Shown one piece after another: positions 1-9,903 of a stretch of 64,000 nt of DNA. The translations under genes and the position numbers were made by a program. This DNA comes from Bacteroidota bacterium (GTDB lineage: Bacteria > Bacteroidota > Bacteroidia > Flavobacteriales > Schleiferiaceae). The stretch lies in contig QQUU01000124.1 in NCBI GenBank assembly GCA_003385605.1, forward strand, positions 1 through 64,000, in the 5' to 3' direction. Numbering within the stretch: position 1 is the first letter of the stretch; the number at the start of each line of letters is the position of its first letter. Below the pieces are notes generated by a model. The model did no database searches, had not been told where the DNA came from, and worked only from the letters and a program-made list of their open reading frames with translations.

Positions 1-2700
1 GAGGAGGAGATGCCTTATGCTTATCAAGGAAGTAAGGAAGTTCGTGCGCGCTACCAAAGAGGAAAGGACGAGGTTCGAATTAACCTCGGAGCTTACGACC
101 AGAGTCAAACGCTTACTATCGACCCTATCTACATCTTCAGTACGTATTCAGGCTCTCAGGCGGACAATTTTGGGTATACAGCCACCTTTGACGATAATGG
201 AAATGCTTTTGGTGGTGGGATTGTCTTTGGTACTGGATATCCAGTGGTTTTAGGGAGCTATGATATCAGTTATAACGGCGGGTTCTTTGACGGTGCGATT
301 TCAAAATTTAGCGCAGACGGTTCACAGTTGCTTTGGTCTGCCTACCTCGGAGGAAACAATCTAGATCAGCCCCACAGCATGGATTGTGATGAGAACGGAA
401 ACCTCTACGTGATGGGTCTGACGGGTTCTTCAGATTTTGCGGTGACTGCAAATGCTAACGACACCACCTTTGGGGGTGGAAATTCGGCAATAGCCGAGTA
501 TTATACACTTGCCAATGGTTCAGATATGTACGTTAGTGCGATCAGTGCAGACGGGACTCAACTGTTGGGCTCGACCTTCCTTGGCGGAGAAAATAACGAG
601 GGCTTTAACGACAGTTTGCGCTTTAATTACGGCGATAGTTTCCGAGGAGAGATCGAGGTACAGCGCGATGGTGGTCCGGTATATTTGGTAGCCACGGCAG
701 ATTCTTCAGGGTATCCAATAACTCCTGGCGCTACAGATTACCAAGGAGGTTTGGACGGCGTACTTTCTGTATTCAGCAGGAACATGGATTCGCTTTTTTA
801 TAGCACCTATGTGGGTACCGAGGGGAATGAGGCTTTGTACAGCTTATCGTTAACATCTAAGGAAGGCAATACACAAAACTCTTCGCGGGTATTCGTTGCA
901 GGTGCAATTAATTCTTCGGAAAGCCATTTGTCTGCAGTTGGAGATTCGCTCCTACTGACGTCTTCTGGCAATCATAGTGCGCTTTTGGGCGCTATAGATC
1001 TGCGCGATTATTCTGCGCCAATTCTTGAAGCCATCCACAGCTCAACAGATACCGCTTACAACCAACACTTCTTCATTGAGCCTAATACCCCGGGCGATAC
1101 AACTACAGTATTTACCGTTGTTGGCCAGCACAAAGGCGGGCTTCTTGCTTCAGATACCAACTTTTGGGGACAGCCTGGGAGTGCACAATATTTCATGGAA
1201 TTCACCTTTGATAGTGTCGCTGGCGCATTTACAAATAATAGAACACTTGTCTTCGGGGACAGCTCACATACCACGGTGGATTTAAGTCCAACCGCACTTT
1301 TGGTGGACGACTGTGGAAACACCTATTTCAGTGGTTGGGGCGGCAGTCCAAATACTGAGGGCAACACCAACGGTCTTGCCTTGACTCCGAACGCAGTACG
1401 AACGACTACGGACGGACGCGATTTCTATTTTTTGGTTTTAGATCCTAGTTGGAGAAGCGCTCGATTGGCCACCTACTATGGTTCTTCATCGAGAGAACAC
1501 GTAGACGGAGGGACATCTAGGTTCGATAAAAAGGGACGTATCTACCAGGGTGTTTGTGCCGGTTGTGGAGGCAATAGTGCCTATCCTGCCTTCCCTTCAA
1601 CGGCTTATTCGACGACCAACAACTCGACAAATTGCAACCTTGCTGTGACCGTCATCGATATGGACATTCAGAATGCGCGATTGGAATTGACCCCAGATCC
1701 TCCAGTGTTTTGTATTCCAAATTCGTTCAATATCCTCGACAGCTCGAGCAATGTTCAGGCCTACACGATTGATTGGGACGATGGGAATGTTAGCTTAGAT
1801 ACTGGCTTTATCACTTCACACATCTACGATACGCCGGGCACCTACAATGTCCAAGTCATTGGTCAAGACACGGTGTGCGATACTTGGGACACCACCACCT
1901 TTACCCTCCAAGTGAATCCGGCTTATGATAGCGTATGGATAGATTACAGCTATGATTATTGCGATCCTTCCCGCCAAGTGCTAGCTACTGCGCGTTTGGT
2001 CAGCGATAGTTCCATTGTAACGGATTATGAGCTTGAATGGGATTTTGCTGGAGTGAATTTTTCTTCCGCTCAGGTCCAATTCAACATGCCAGTACCCGGT
2101 GCCAATCCGGTAAGCTTTAATGTGCTAGACACGAATTGTAATATCACGCAACTCTTTGAGGATACCCTCGTATTTCGGATACCACCTTTCATGCAGATCA
2201 ATACTTCCTTGGAGGAATGTGAAACGCGCGAATCGGTAGATTTTAATGCCATATTAAACGCTACTTATCAAGGTTTTGAATGGCTCGTAGATGGTCAGGT
2301 GGCGGGAAATTCAAATCCTTTACAGATTTCGCAGAGCGGCATCTACGACATCAGTATTGTCGGGTACGACAGCATTTGTGGAACCAGCGACACACTCACC
2401 GAAAGCTTTGATGTCTATTTTGCCGGAGAGGCATTCACCGTGCCCAACTTTGTTACGCCAAATAACGACGGAATCAACGATGCGTTTTTGGTGAATACGA
2501 GCGAGAATTGGGACGATTTTCACCTCATTGTCCACAACCGCTGGGGCGTTAAGGTATTTGAAACAACGGTAATTTCTTTTGAGTGGGGTGCCGATTACGA
2601 CGAGAAGATTCTCGCCCCAGGTGTGTACTTTTACCAACTCAAAGCAACCAACCGCTGTGGCGACATTACTGAGGATGGCGTCCTGCACATAATCTATTAG
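1..2700 (+). CDS. T9SS-secreted beta-propeller surface protein, type B sorting domain (5' end outside the window)
   Basis: The reading frame is open from base 1 (three Glu codons before the first Met at 10), so the gene starts upstream of the window. The first ~500 residues contain repeated SBBP-type propeller blades, seen as 'YLGG' strands followed by 'DENGNLYVMG'-like and 'VDDCGNTYFSGWGG' strands. A PKD-like Cys-containing region follows, around residues 560-800. The last ~85 residues are the gliding-motility-associated C-terminal domain, with 'FVTPNNDGINDAF', 'HNRWGVKVFE' and 'LAPGVYFYQL'. By family knowledge this domain directs secretion through the type IX system to the cell surface. Ligand and role are unknown. 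It ends 1 bp before the arsC-like gene. Confidence 0.88.
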   Translation, partial: EEEMPYAYQGSKEVRARYQRGKDEVRINLGAYDQSQTLTIDPIYIFSTYSGSQADNFGYTATFDDNGNAFGGGIVFGTGYPVVLGSYDISYNGGFFDGAISKFSADGSQLLWSAYLGGNNLDQPHSMDCDENGNLYVMGLTGSSDFAVTANANDTTFGGGNSAIAEYYTLANGSDMYVSAISADGTQLLGSTFLGGENNEGFNDSLRFNYGDSFRGEIEVQRDGGPVYLVATADSSGYPITPGATDYQGGLDGVLSVFSRNMDSLFYSTYVGTEGNEALYSLSLTSKEGNTQNSSRVFVAGAINSSESHLSAVGDSLLLTSSGNHSALLGAIDLRDYSAPILEAIHSSTDTAYNQHFFIEPNTPGDTTTVFTVVGQHKGGLLASDTNFWGQPGSAQYFMEFTFDSVAGAFTNNRTLVFGDSSHTTVDLSPTALLVDDCGNTYFSGWGGSPNTEGNTNGLALTPNAVRTTTDGRDFYFLVLDPSWRSARLATYYGSSSREHVDGGTSRFDKKGRIYQGVCAGCGGNSAYPAFPSTAYSTTNNSTNCNLAVTVIDMDIQNARLELTPDPPVFCIPNSFNILDSSSNVQAYTIDWDDGNVSLDTGFITSHIYDTPGTYNVQVIGQDTVCDTWDTTTFTLQVNPAYDSVWIDYSYDYCDPSRQVLATARLVSDSSIVTDYELEWDFAGVNFSSAQVQFNMPVPGANPVSFNVLDTNCNITQLFEDTLVFRIPPFMQINTSLEECETRESVDFNAILNATYQGFEWLVDGQVAGNSNPLQISQSGIYDISIVGYDSICGTSDTLTESFDVYFAGEAFTVPNFVTPNNDGINDAFLVNTSENWDDFHLIVHNRWGVKVFETTVISFEWGADYDEKILAPGVYFYQLKATNRCGDITEDGVLHIIY

Positions 2701-2701
2701 A

Positions 2702-3045
2702 ATGATCAAAGTATACCACAATCCGCGCTGTAGAAAATCACGTGAAGCCTTGGCTTATTTGGAAGAGAAAGGTGTCTCTTTCGAAGTGCGCCACTACATG
2801 AAGGACGAAGAAAGCATGACCGCTTCTGAGCTAGAGGAAGTGCTTGATGCCTTAAATATGGATGCGCTCGACCTTGTACGCAAGAACGAGGCGTTGTGGA
2901 AGGAAGAATACCGCGACCTAGAGCTGGGCGAAGACGAGATTATCTTGGCGATGATTGAAAATCCACGCTTGATGGAACGTCCCATCATTCTGAACGGCGA
3001 TAAGGCCGTTGTGGCCCGTCCGGCAGAGAAAGCGGAGGAGGTGCT

Positions 3046-3049
<4 letters not shown>
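2702..3049 (+). CDS. arsC: ArsC/Spx-family arsenate reductase-like protein
   Basis: This is a 115-residue protein of glutaredoxin-like ArsC fold. The N-terminal 'YHNPRCRKSREAL' holds the single catalytic-type Cys10 in the position of E. coli ArsC Cys12. 'LVRKNE' and 'ERPIILNG' carry the Arg residues that bind the oxyanion in the family, and a further 'VVARP' lies near the C-terminus. Members reduce arsenate with glutaredoxin/glutathione, but many chromosomal homologues (YffB-like) have unproven substrates, and there is no ars operon nearby. The ATG lies 1 bp after the preceding stop. Its stop shares bases with the stop of the convergent methyltransferase (TTAG at 3046-3049). Confidence 0.85.
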
Positions 3050-3737
<688 letters not shown>

Positions 3738-3762
3738 GGTGTTAAGTTTTGGCCAAAATACA

Positions 3763-3792
3763 AAAAAGCCCGAGCGTGAGCTCGGGCTTTTT
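3763..3792. terminator. Bidirectional intrinsic terminator
   Basis: A 13-bp perfect stem (3763-3775 with 3780-3792) with a GTGA loop is flanked by A and T runs, so it can work on both strands. It ends the small membrane-protein gene at 3814-3987 on the minus strand. It separates that gene from the methyltransferase, which therefore needs its own promoter in 3738-3762. Confidence 0.9.
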
Positions 3793-3813
3793 CAATATTA
3801 ATGATCTTCAGAA

Positions 3814-3987
3814 TTACTCTGCAGATTCTTCTTCTTTGTGACCAATGATAGCGTGAGCAATCTTTGGATTAACAGATTCCAAGCCAATCAATGTCAACCA
3901 GTAGCCTACGAATAGACCCAAGAAAGCGAGCATTGAGAATCCCATAAGGGCTACAACTAAGAATACGAGGAAACCTATAAATTTCAT
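3814..3987 (-). CDS. Small membrane protein of 57 residues, unknown function
   Basis: A short frame starts with ATG at 3987-3985 and stops at 3814. The protein begins 'MKFIGFLVFLVVALMGF' and has one long or two short hydrophobic segments over residues 3-36. A polar tail ends in an acidic 'KEEESAE'. It is bounded by its own TATCTTTA box (4008-4015, 7/8 match to TAnnTTTG on the minus strand) and by the strong terminator at 3763-3792. It therefore looks like a monocistronic unit. I do not recognise a family. Confidence 0.7.
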   Translation of the reverse strand: MKFIGFLVFLVVALMGFSMLAFLGLFVGYWLTLIGLESVNPKIAHAIIGHKEEESAE

Positions 3988-4108
3988 AAGTGTTTGTTTA
4001 GTGGCGGTAAAGATAAGTAGTGGAATTGATTTAGTTTCAACTTTTAAGCTAAAAATTGATAGCTACCAAGATAGCAGGCGAAGATGATGCTGCAGAATTT
4101 CTGTGCCC

Positions 4109-4116
4109 TAAATTTG
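4109..4116 (+). promoter_or_regulatory. Bacteroidota -7 element for fumC
   Basis: TAAATTTG matches TAnnTTTG exactly and lies 37 bp upstream of the fumC ATG. No clear -33 TTTG is seen at the usual distance. Confidence 0.55.
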
Positions 4117-4153
4117 TAGTTCAAGAACTGAGAATCAATTAGTCATTATTACG

Positions 4154-5548
4154 ATGGAATACAGAATTGAGCACGACACCATGGGTGAAGTGAAAGTACC
4201 GGCAGATAAGTACTGGGGTGCACAGACAGAGCGTTCGCGCAACAACTTTAAGATTGGTCCTGCGGGTACTATGCCGCTTGAAATCATTGAAGGTTTTGCG
4301 TATTTGAAAAAAGCAGCTGCATACGCGAATTGCGATGCGGGTGTCTTGACGGAGGAGAAGCGCGACCTCATAGGTGCTGTATGTGACGAGATTCTCGAAG
4401 GCAAGCACAACGACCAGTTCCCATTGGTGGTTTGGCAAACGGGTTCAGGTACACAGAGCAACATGAATACCAATGAGGTGATTGCTAATCGTGCACACGT
4501 CCTGGCTGGAAACACGCTTGGCGAAGGCGATCGATTGATTCACCCAAACGACGATGTAAACAAGAGTCAAAGCTCGAACGATACCTTCCCAACAGGTATG
4601 CACATTGCCATCTATAAGAAGGTGATTGAGAACACTATCCCTTCTGTGGAATTACTCCGCGATACCCTGGAGGCGAAGAGCAAAGAGTTTTGGAAGGTGG
4701 TGAAGATTGGTCGTACGCACCTGATGGATGCAACGCCACTTACAGTAGGTCAGGAGTTCTCTGGTTATGTAAGCCAATTGAACCACGGACTCAAAGCATT
4801 GAAGAACACCTTGGACCACATGAGTGAGATCGCACTAGGCGGTACTGCTGTGGGTACAGGAATCAATACGCCGGAAGGCTATTCAGAGACTGTGGCGAAA
4901 TACATCGCAGAATTCACTGGTATACCGTTCCGTACTGCTGAAAACAAGTTTGAAGCTCTTGCCGCTCATGATGCCTTGGTGGAGACTCACGGTGCATTGA
5001 ATCAGTTGGCAGTAAGCTTGAACAAGATTGCCAATGACATTCGTTTGTTGGCTTCAGGTCCGCGTTCAGGAATTGGTGAGTTGATCATTCCAGCGAATGA
5101 GCCAGGATCGTCAATCATGCCAGGAAAAGTAAATCCAACGCAGGCTGAGGCCATGACCATGGTTTGTGCGCAGGTCATGGGGAACCACACAACAGTTACT
5201 GTGGCAGGTGCTCAAGGCCACTACGAGCTCAACGTATTCAAGCCAGTGATGGCGTACAACGTGCTGCAAAGTGCTGAGCTCATCGGCGATGCATGTGTGA
5301 GCTTCAACAACAACTGTGCGGTAGGTATTGAGCCTAATTACAAGGCGATCGAGAACCATTTGAACAACTCGTTAATGCTCGTTACTGCACTCAATACCAA
5401 GATTGGTTACGAGAAGGCTGCGAAGATTGCGAAGACTGCACACGAGAATGGAACTACTTTGAAACAAGAGGCCGTCAACCTAGGCTATCTCACTGCAGAA
5501 GAGTTTGACGAGTGGGTACGTCCAGAAACAATGGTAGGTAAGCTGTAG
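4154..5548 (+). CDS. fumC: Class II fumarate hydratase
   Basis: This 464-residue enzyme reversibly hydrates fumarate to L-malate in the TCA cycle, in the cytoplasm. The superfamily signature '[11 protein letters not shown]' is complete. The fumarase features '[13 protein letters not shown]' and '[20 protein letters not shown]' are present, including the catalytic His-Leu-Met segment. Length is standard for class II (about 460). It stands alone between a TAnnTTTG promoter box (4109) and a strong terminator (5585-5619). The aspartase/argininosuccinate-lyase paralogues are excluded by the T[10 protein letters not shown] pattern. Confidence 0.96.
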   Translation: MEYRIEHDTMGEVKVPADKYWGAQTERSRNNFKIGPAGTMPLEIIEGFAYLKKAAAYANCDAGVLTEEKRDLIGAVCDEILEGKHNDQFPLVVWQTGSGTQSNMNTNEVIANRAHVLAGNTLGEGDRLIHPNDDVNKSQSSNDTFPTGMHIAIYKKVIENTIPSVELLRDTLEAKSKEFWKVVKIGRTHLMDATPLTVGQEFSGYVSQLNHGLKALKNTLDHMSEIALGGTAVGTGINTPEGYSETVAKYIAEFTGIPFRTAENKFEALAAHDALVETHGALNQLAVSLNKIANDIRLLASGPRSGIGELIIPANEPGSSIMPGKVNPTQAEAMTMVCAQVMGNHTTVTVAGAQGHYELNVFKPVMAYNVLQSAELIGDACVSFNNNCAVGIEPNYKAIENHLNNSLMLVTALNTKIGYEKAAKIAKTAHENGTTLKQEAVNLGYLTAEEFDEWVRPETMVGKL

Positions 5549-5584
5549 TTTTCTGACCGAAGGGCAGAAAATTTTGATAAAACA

Positions 5585-5619
5585 AACCCCCGCGGGCGCA
5601 GCCCGCGGGGGTTCTTTTT
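5585..5619 (+). terminator. Intrinsic terminator after fumC
   Basis: A 13-bp stem (5585-5597 / 5601-5613) with a GCA loop and a GC-rich core is followed by CTTTTT. It also faces the end of the convergent DUF389 gene. Confidence 0.92.
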
Positions 5620-5646
5620 GGTGTAATTTTTTTTCAGTCTCCCGTT

Positions 5647-7041
5647 TTACGGCATCGGCTGCACCAAGACTTGGTCTTTTTCTAAGCGCAATTTGAGCCA
5701 ATCTTCGAGCTGTTTGTTTCTGCGTGGAACGAGTGTTGAATCTACCTCTGGTTTCCAGTCTACAAAGGCTACCGCGATGAGTGCGCCGTCTGAAATGCTA
5801 TCTAGTCCGTACTGCATGGTTCCAATGGAGAAACTCTCGAGATCAGGATAATTGATGCGAATTTCAGCGCTGAGATTGGCAGGGATAAGTTGGTTTTCGA
5901 GCTGGCCGAGCTGACCCTCAAGTGTGGTGATTTTCTCTTGGTAGGAGCGCGCTTCGTCGCGGCCTTCAGAATAAAGCTGTACCATTTTGGACATCTCCTC
6001 AAGTCCCTGGGCCTCTTTTTCGTCTTGTACAATGGATAGCGAACCCTCAAATTCTTGCTTGAAGGAACTAGACCATTCTTTAGTTAGTTCTCCTGGAACG
6101 CGGTCTCCGAAAAGCACCAAGGTAACTTGGGGGGTACCTCCATTAAACGAAATTTCTTTCTTCAAGATTTCGGTACCCGGGTAATCTACAGTCTCTGTAA
6201 GGTAGGTCTCAATCTTCGCTTGGTTGATTGAATCGGTCACAGTGCGGTACATGATGTAAATCGACGGCACAATGATGACGATAAGGCCAATAGAGAAGAT
6301 GCGGCTTGTTTTTTTCGCGCGCAATGGGTCTAAAATCTCCACCAATGGGAATCTGAGATAGCGAACGATCAATGTGGTTGATGTTGCTATGAGCACGGTG
6401 TTGATCAAAAAGAGGTAGAGAGCGCCAAAGAAGTAGTGCCATTCTCCATGGGCTAATCCATAGCCGGCAGTACATAATGGAGGCATCAATGCAGTGGCAA
6501 TGGCTACCCCTGGAATAACATTAGACTTCTCCTTTCTTGAACCGGCGAGGATACCGGCGAGACCACCAAAAAATGCTACTAGAACATCCAACAAGGTTGG
6601 ATTCGTACGAGCAAACAGTTCATTGGAAGGCGCGGAAATGGGTGAAACCAAGAAGTATACGGCCGAAACAAATAGACCTATACCTACAGCAACTCCAAGG
6701 TTCTTCACTGACCGAGTAAGTAATTTGAAATCATTGATACCAAGACTCAGCCCAAGTCCCATGATGGGCCCCATAAGAGGAGAGATCAACATGGCTCCAA
6801 TGACCACTGCTGTGGAATCGACATTGAGGCCGATGGATGCAATGAAGATGGAGAAAATGAGAATCCACAGGCTGAACCCGCGGAATTCAATGTCTTTTTT
6901 AATCCCGTCGATGGTAGCCACAGGGTTGGCTAGGTCGATGATGGAGAATCGGTCCTTTAAAAAACTTAGTATTGGCGCAATAATGGGCCACTTACTAGTT
7001 GCTGCCCCCAGGAATCCGAGCGGTTTGTTGGTGTTTTCCAC
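5647..7041 (-). CDS. DUF389 family integral membrane protein
   Basis: A 464-residue protein whose N-terminal half carries about six hydrophobic segments with the DUF389 hallmarks 'STAVVIGAMLISPLMGPI' and 'PGVAIATALMPPLCTAGYGL'. Residues ~260-464 are soluble and include a predicted coiled coil (around 'EKITTLEGQLGQLENQ'). The family is widespread but its transport substrate is unknown. It lies 18 bp downstream of manC on the same strand, so the two may be co-transcribed, although no functional link is obvious. Confidence 0.88.
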   Translation of the reverse strand: MENTNKPLGFLGAATSKWPIIAPILSFLKDRFSIIDLANPVATIDGIKKDIEFRGFSLWILIFSIFIASIGLNVDSTAVVIGAMLISPLMGPIMGLGLSLGINDFKLLTRSVKNLGVAVGIGLFVSAVYFLVSPISAPSNELFARTNPTLLDVLVAFFGGLAGILAGSRKEKSNVIPGVAIATALMPPLCTAGYGLAHGEWHYFFGALYLFLINTVLIATSTTLIVRYLRFPLVEILDPLRAKKTSRIFSIGLIVIIVPSIYIMYRTVTDSINQAKIETYLTETVDYPGTEILKKEISFNGGTPQVTLVLFGDRVPGELTKEWSSSFKQEFEGSLSIVQDEKEAQGLEEMSKMVQLYSEGRDEARSYQEKITTLEGQLGQLENQLIPANLSAEIRINYPDLESFSIGTMQYGLDSISDGALIAVAFVDWKPEVDSTLVPRRNKQLEDWLKLRLEKDQVLVQPMP

Positions 7042-7059
7042 GAAGTAACATTCAATGTT

Positions 7060-8142
7060 CTAAACGAAGTCCTCTCCCAATTCTACGCGAACAGCTTTCG
7101 CGATTTGTTTGATGGCTTGATCGTTTCCTAGAGGAAAAGTTAGTGAAGTTTTATCAGTTTGCACGACAAATTTTCCGTCCAACTCGCTTACCACTAGTGC
7201 CTTGCTTTCTGAGGCATTTACGATAAGGCAGTTTTTACACTGTTGTGCAAGAATATTAGCACCGATCAGCGCATTGCCATTGTCGTCTTTATTACTGAGT
7301 TCGTAAACAGCGCCCCAATTACCCAAGTCTGACCAGCCCATCACTGTCGGGATGACACAAACATTATCGGCACGCTCCATCAATCCATAGTCAATGCTGA
7401 TGTTGTCGCATTCGGCATATACTTTAGAAACAGAGTCTGCCTCGTATTTGGTATCTAGGTCGTTCCATGCGCGGCCAAGAGTGCTCATGAGATCGGGTAA
7501 ATGCTTGTCCAATCCAGCGCTCAGCGCTTCAATATTCCAAATGAACATTCCGGCATTCCATAAGAAATCACCACTCTCAATGAAGAGTTTAGCGTGCTCT
7601 GCATCTGGCTTCTCAGTAAATGCCTTCACAGCATAAACATCGCCCTCGCTTCTCAACTCGTCGTATTGAATGTAGCCATAGCCCGTTTCAGGTTTGTGTG
7701 GCTTAATGCCAATCGTGACAAAACAGTCTGAATCATTGGTTTTATCGAGACCCTTACGAATCTGCGTTTCAAAGGCATCTTCGTCAGAGATAAGGTGATC
7801 GGCTGGTGTGATAAAAAGGTTTGCTTTGGGGTCACGCTTCTTAATCTTGAGCGCGGCATAAGCAATACAAGGTGCTGTATTTCGACGAAGCGGTTCTAGC
7901 AGTATGTTGTCCTCAGGAAGCTCCGGCAGGTGTGCGATGGTTTGAAGGCGGTAGTTAGCATGTGTGACGACGATAATATTTTCTGGTTCGAAAATGCGAC
8001 GAACACGCTTGTAGGTCTGTTGGATTAGACTTTCTCCAGTGCCTAGAAAATCCAAAAATTGCTTTGGCGTTTCCTCGGTCGACATAGGCCAGAATCTACT
8101 ACCGATTCCACCAGCCATAATGACACAGTAAGGAGTTCTCAT
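7060..8142 (-). CDS. manC: Mannose-1-phosphate guanylyltransferase
   Basis: A 360-residue nucleotidyltransferase converting mannose-1-phosphate and GTP to GDP-mannose for surface polysaccharide synthesis. The N-terminal 'VIMAGGIGSRFWPMS' is the nucleotide-binding loop. 'LLEPLRRNTAPCIAYAA' and 'FITPADHLI' are typical of GMP enzymes, as is 'YGYIQ'. The length fits the monofunctional form without the phosphomannose isomerase domain. No rmd, gmd or other GDP-sugar genes are in the window. The divergent neighbour is adk, with 116 bp between the starts. Confidence 0.94.
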   Translation of the reverse strand: MRTPYCVIMAGGIGSRFWPMSTEETPKQFLDFLGTGESLIQQTYKRVRRIFEPENIIVVTHANYRLQTIAHLPELPEDNILLEPLRRNTAPCIAYAALKIKKRDPKANLFITPADHLISDEDAFETQIRKGLDKTNDSDCFVTIGIKPHKPETGYGYIQYDELRSEGDVYAVKAFTEKPDAEHAKLFIESGDFLWNAGMFIWNIEALSAGLDKHLPDLMSTLGRAWNDLDTKYEADSVSKVYAECDNISIDYGLMERADNVCVIPTVMGWSDLGNWGAVYELSNKDDNGNALIGANILAQQCKNCLIVNASESKALVVSELDGKFVVQTDKTSLTFPLGNDQAIKQIAKAVRVELGEDFV

Positions 8143-8258
8143 GTTTCAGTGCGTTAGTTCTTTCGATTTGGAGTAATAAACTTGCTCAAATCGGATACAA
8201 TAGTACGGATTTCTCGGTTTGGTAGGTATCTTCGCAACCGGAATTAAAAACTATCGAA

Positions 8259-8831
8259 ATGTTAAATCTCGTGTTATTCGGCCCTCCAGGAGCTGGAAAA
8301 GGAACTCAAAGTGAATTTTTAGTAAAGCGCTATTCGCTTGTACATCTAAGTACGGGTGACTTGTTCCGTTTCAACATTAAAAACGAAACAGAATTGGGTC
8401 TTTTGGCGAAGTCATACATCGATAAAGGTGCACTCGTTCCAGATTCAGTGACCATTTCCATGTTGGAAGATGCAGTGAATAAGAATCCAGATGCTAAGGG
8501 CTTTATTTTCGACGGTTTTCCACGTACGAATGCACAGGCAGCAGCACTCGATACCTTCTTGGAAGGTCGAGGTACTTCGATCACAAGTATGATTGCTTTG
8601 GAAGTTGCTGAAGAAGAGCTTAAAGTGCGTTTGCTCGAGCGCGGGAAGACCTCAGGTCGCGCTGACGATGCCGATCCTGCAGTAATTCAAAACAGAATCA
8701 ACACCTACAACAAAGAGACTGCCCCAGTGAAGGATTTCTATGACGGACAGGGCAAGTACCGCGGTGTGGACGGCGTAGGTTCGATCGAAGAAATTACTGA
8801 GCGTCTAGTTGCGGTTATTGAATCGTTGTAA
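8259..8831 (+). CDS. adk: Adenylate kinase, short form
   Basis: A 190-residue kinase interconverting ATP, AMP and ADP. The P-loop 'GPPGAGKGTQ' (residues 7-16), 'STGDLFR', 'FDGFPRTNAQA' and 'RINTYNKETAP' are all present. The LID region is short and lacks the four-Cys zinc site, which agrees with the ~190-residue bacterial short form. A near-consensus -7 box (TATCTTCG, 8227-8234) precedes the start. obgE follows 73 bp downstream with its own promoter signal. Confidence 0.96.
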   Translation: MLNLVLFGPPGAGKGTQSEFLVKRYSLVHLSTGDLFRFNIKNETELGLLAKSYIDKGALVPDSVTISMLEDAVNKNPDAKGFIFDGFPRTNAQAAALDTFLEGRGTSITSMIALEVAEEELKVRLLERGKTSGRADDADPAVIQNRINTYNKETAPVKDFYDGQGKYRGVDGVGSIEEITERLVAVIESL

Positions 8832-8860
8832 TCGGTTTTTCTAGACCCACTTACTAATTG

Positions 8861-8868
8861 TACTTTTG
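8861..8868 (+). promoter_or_regulatory. Bacteroidota -7 element for obgE
   Basis: TACTTTTG matches TAnnTTTG exactly, with a T-rich tract at 8836-8840 at about -33 spacing. The expected transcription start falls near 8875, inside the hairpin at 8871-8897 and just upstream of the obgE ATG at 8905. Confidence 0.6.
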
Positions 8869-8870
8869 CA

Positions 8871-8897
8871 GAGCAGCTGCCTAGTGGCACGCTGCTC
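8871..8897 (+). promoter_or_regulatory. Hairpin directly upstream of obgE start
   Basis: GAGCAGC (8871-8877) pairs with GCTGCTC (8891-8897), and inside it TGCC pairs with GGCA around a TAGT loop, with one bulged C. It is followed by TTTTATT and then the obgE ATG 7 bp later. It could be the adk terminator, or a 5' leader structure if transcription starts at the 8861 promoter. Confidence 0.5.
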
Positions 8898-8904
8898 TTT
8901 TATT

Positions 8905-9903
8905 ATGTCAGGTAGCAACTTCATTGATTACGTAAAAATCTACTGCAAGAGCGGTCGTGGTGGAAAGGGTTCAACACACCTATTGAGAAACCGTATGACC
9001 TCAAAGGGCGGTCCAGACGGAGGCGACGGCGGTCGTGGCGGTCACGTAATCGTGCGTGGTAATGCGCAGATGTGGACCCTGCTGCCCTTGAAATACCAAA
9101 AGCACATCAAGGCCTCTTCTGGAGAGAATGGCTCAGGTCAAGAGAAGACCGGTGCAAATGGTGAAGATCGGTACATTGATGTTCCTTTAGGAACTGTGGC
9201 CAAAGATGAGGAAACTGGTGAGGTTCTATTTGAAATCACAGAAGACGGCGAGGAGAAGATTCTTGTAAAGGGCGGCCGAGGCGGTCTTGGGAATGTTCAT
9301 TTTAAATCGGCCACGTTTCAAACACCACGCTTCGCGCAGCCGGGAGAAGATCCTGTAGAGGGTTGGTTCATCCTAGAGCTTAAGGTTTTGGCTGATGTCG
9401 GTCTTGTTGGATTTCCAAACGCAGGGAAGAGTACCTTGCTCAGTGTGGTGAGTGCTGCAAAGCCTGAAATTGCGAATTATCCATTTACCACATTGGTGCC
9501 AAACCTGGGAATGGTCAATTACAGAGACCACCGTTCATTTGTAATGGCAGATATCCCTGGGATTATCGAGGGCGCTTCTGAAGGCAAAGGGTTGGGGTAC
9601 CGATTCTTGCGTCACATTGAGCGAAATGCACTGCTGTTGTTCATGGTCCCTGCCGATGCAGAAGATTACAATAAGGAATATGAAATCTTGCTGAATGAGT
9701 TGGTCGCATACAATCCAGAACTGGCCGACAAGGATAGAATTTTAGCCATCACGAAGTCCGATATGTTGGACGAGGAAATGCAGTCTGAGATTGCGGCGCA
9801 GCTTCCATCAGATATTCCGCATTTGTTTATTTCATCGGTCACAGGAATGAATATCATGGCCCTGAAAGATCAAATCTGGGCGGCACTTAATACCGAAGCT
9901 TAA
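8905..9903 (+). CDS. obgE: GTPase Obg/CgtA, ribosome assembly and stress
   Basis: A 332-residue protein. The N-terminal Gly-rich Obg fold (residues 1-157) contains '[14 protein letters not shown]' and '[14 protein letters not shown]'. The G domain follows with G1 '[10 protein letters not shown]', G3 'DIPGIIEGA' and G4 'TKSD'. A large C-terminal OCT domain is absent, which is common. Obg binds the 50S subunit and couples growth to ppGpp. I chose ATG 8905, because an upstream in-frame ATG at 8866 would add 13 atypical residues encoded by the promoter and hairpin. The stop overlaps the next start by one base. Confidence 0.95.
   Translation: MSGSNFIDYVKIYCKSGRGGKGSTHLLRNRMTSKGGPDGGDGGRGGHVIVRGNAQMWTLLPLKYQKHIKASSGENGSGQEKTGANGEDRYIDVPLGTVAKDEETGEVLFEITEDGEEKILVKGGRGGLGNVHFKSATFQTPRFAQPGEDPVEGWFILELKVLADVGLVGFPNAGKSTLLSVVSAAKPEIANYPFTTLVPNLGMVNYRDHRSFVMADIPGIIEGASEGKGLGYRFLRHIERNALLLFMVPADAEDYNKEYEILLNELVAYNPELADKDRILAITKSDMLDEEMQSEIAAQLPSDIPHLFISSVTGMNIMALKDQIWAALNTEA

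Noticed and set aside
8866-8904. A 13-residue N-terminal extension of ObgE
   Set aside because: It is encoded by the promoter and hairpin and does not resemble the conserved ObgE start, which begins at 8905.
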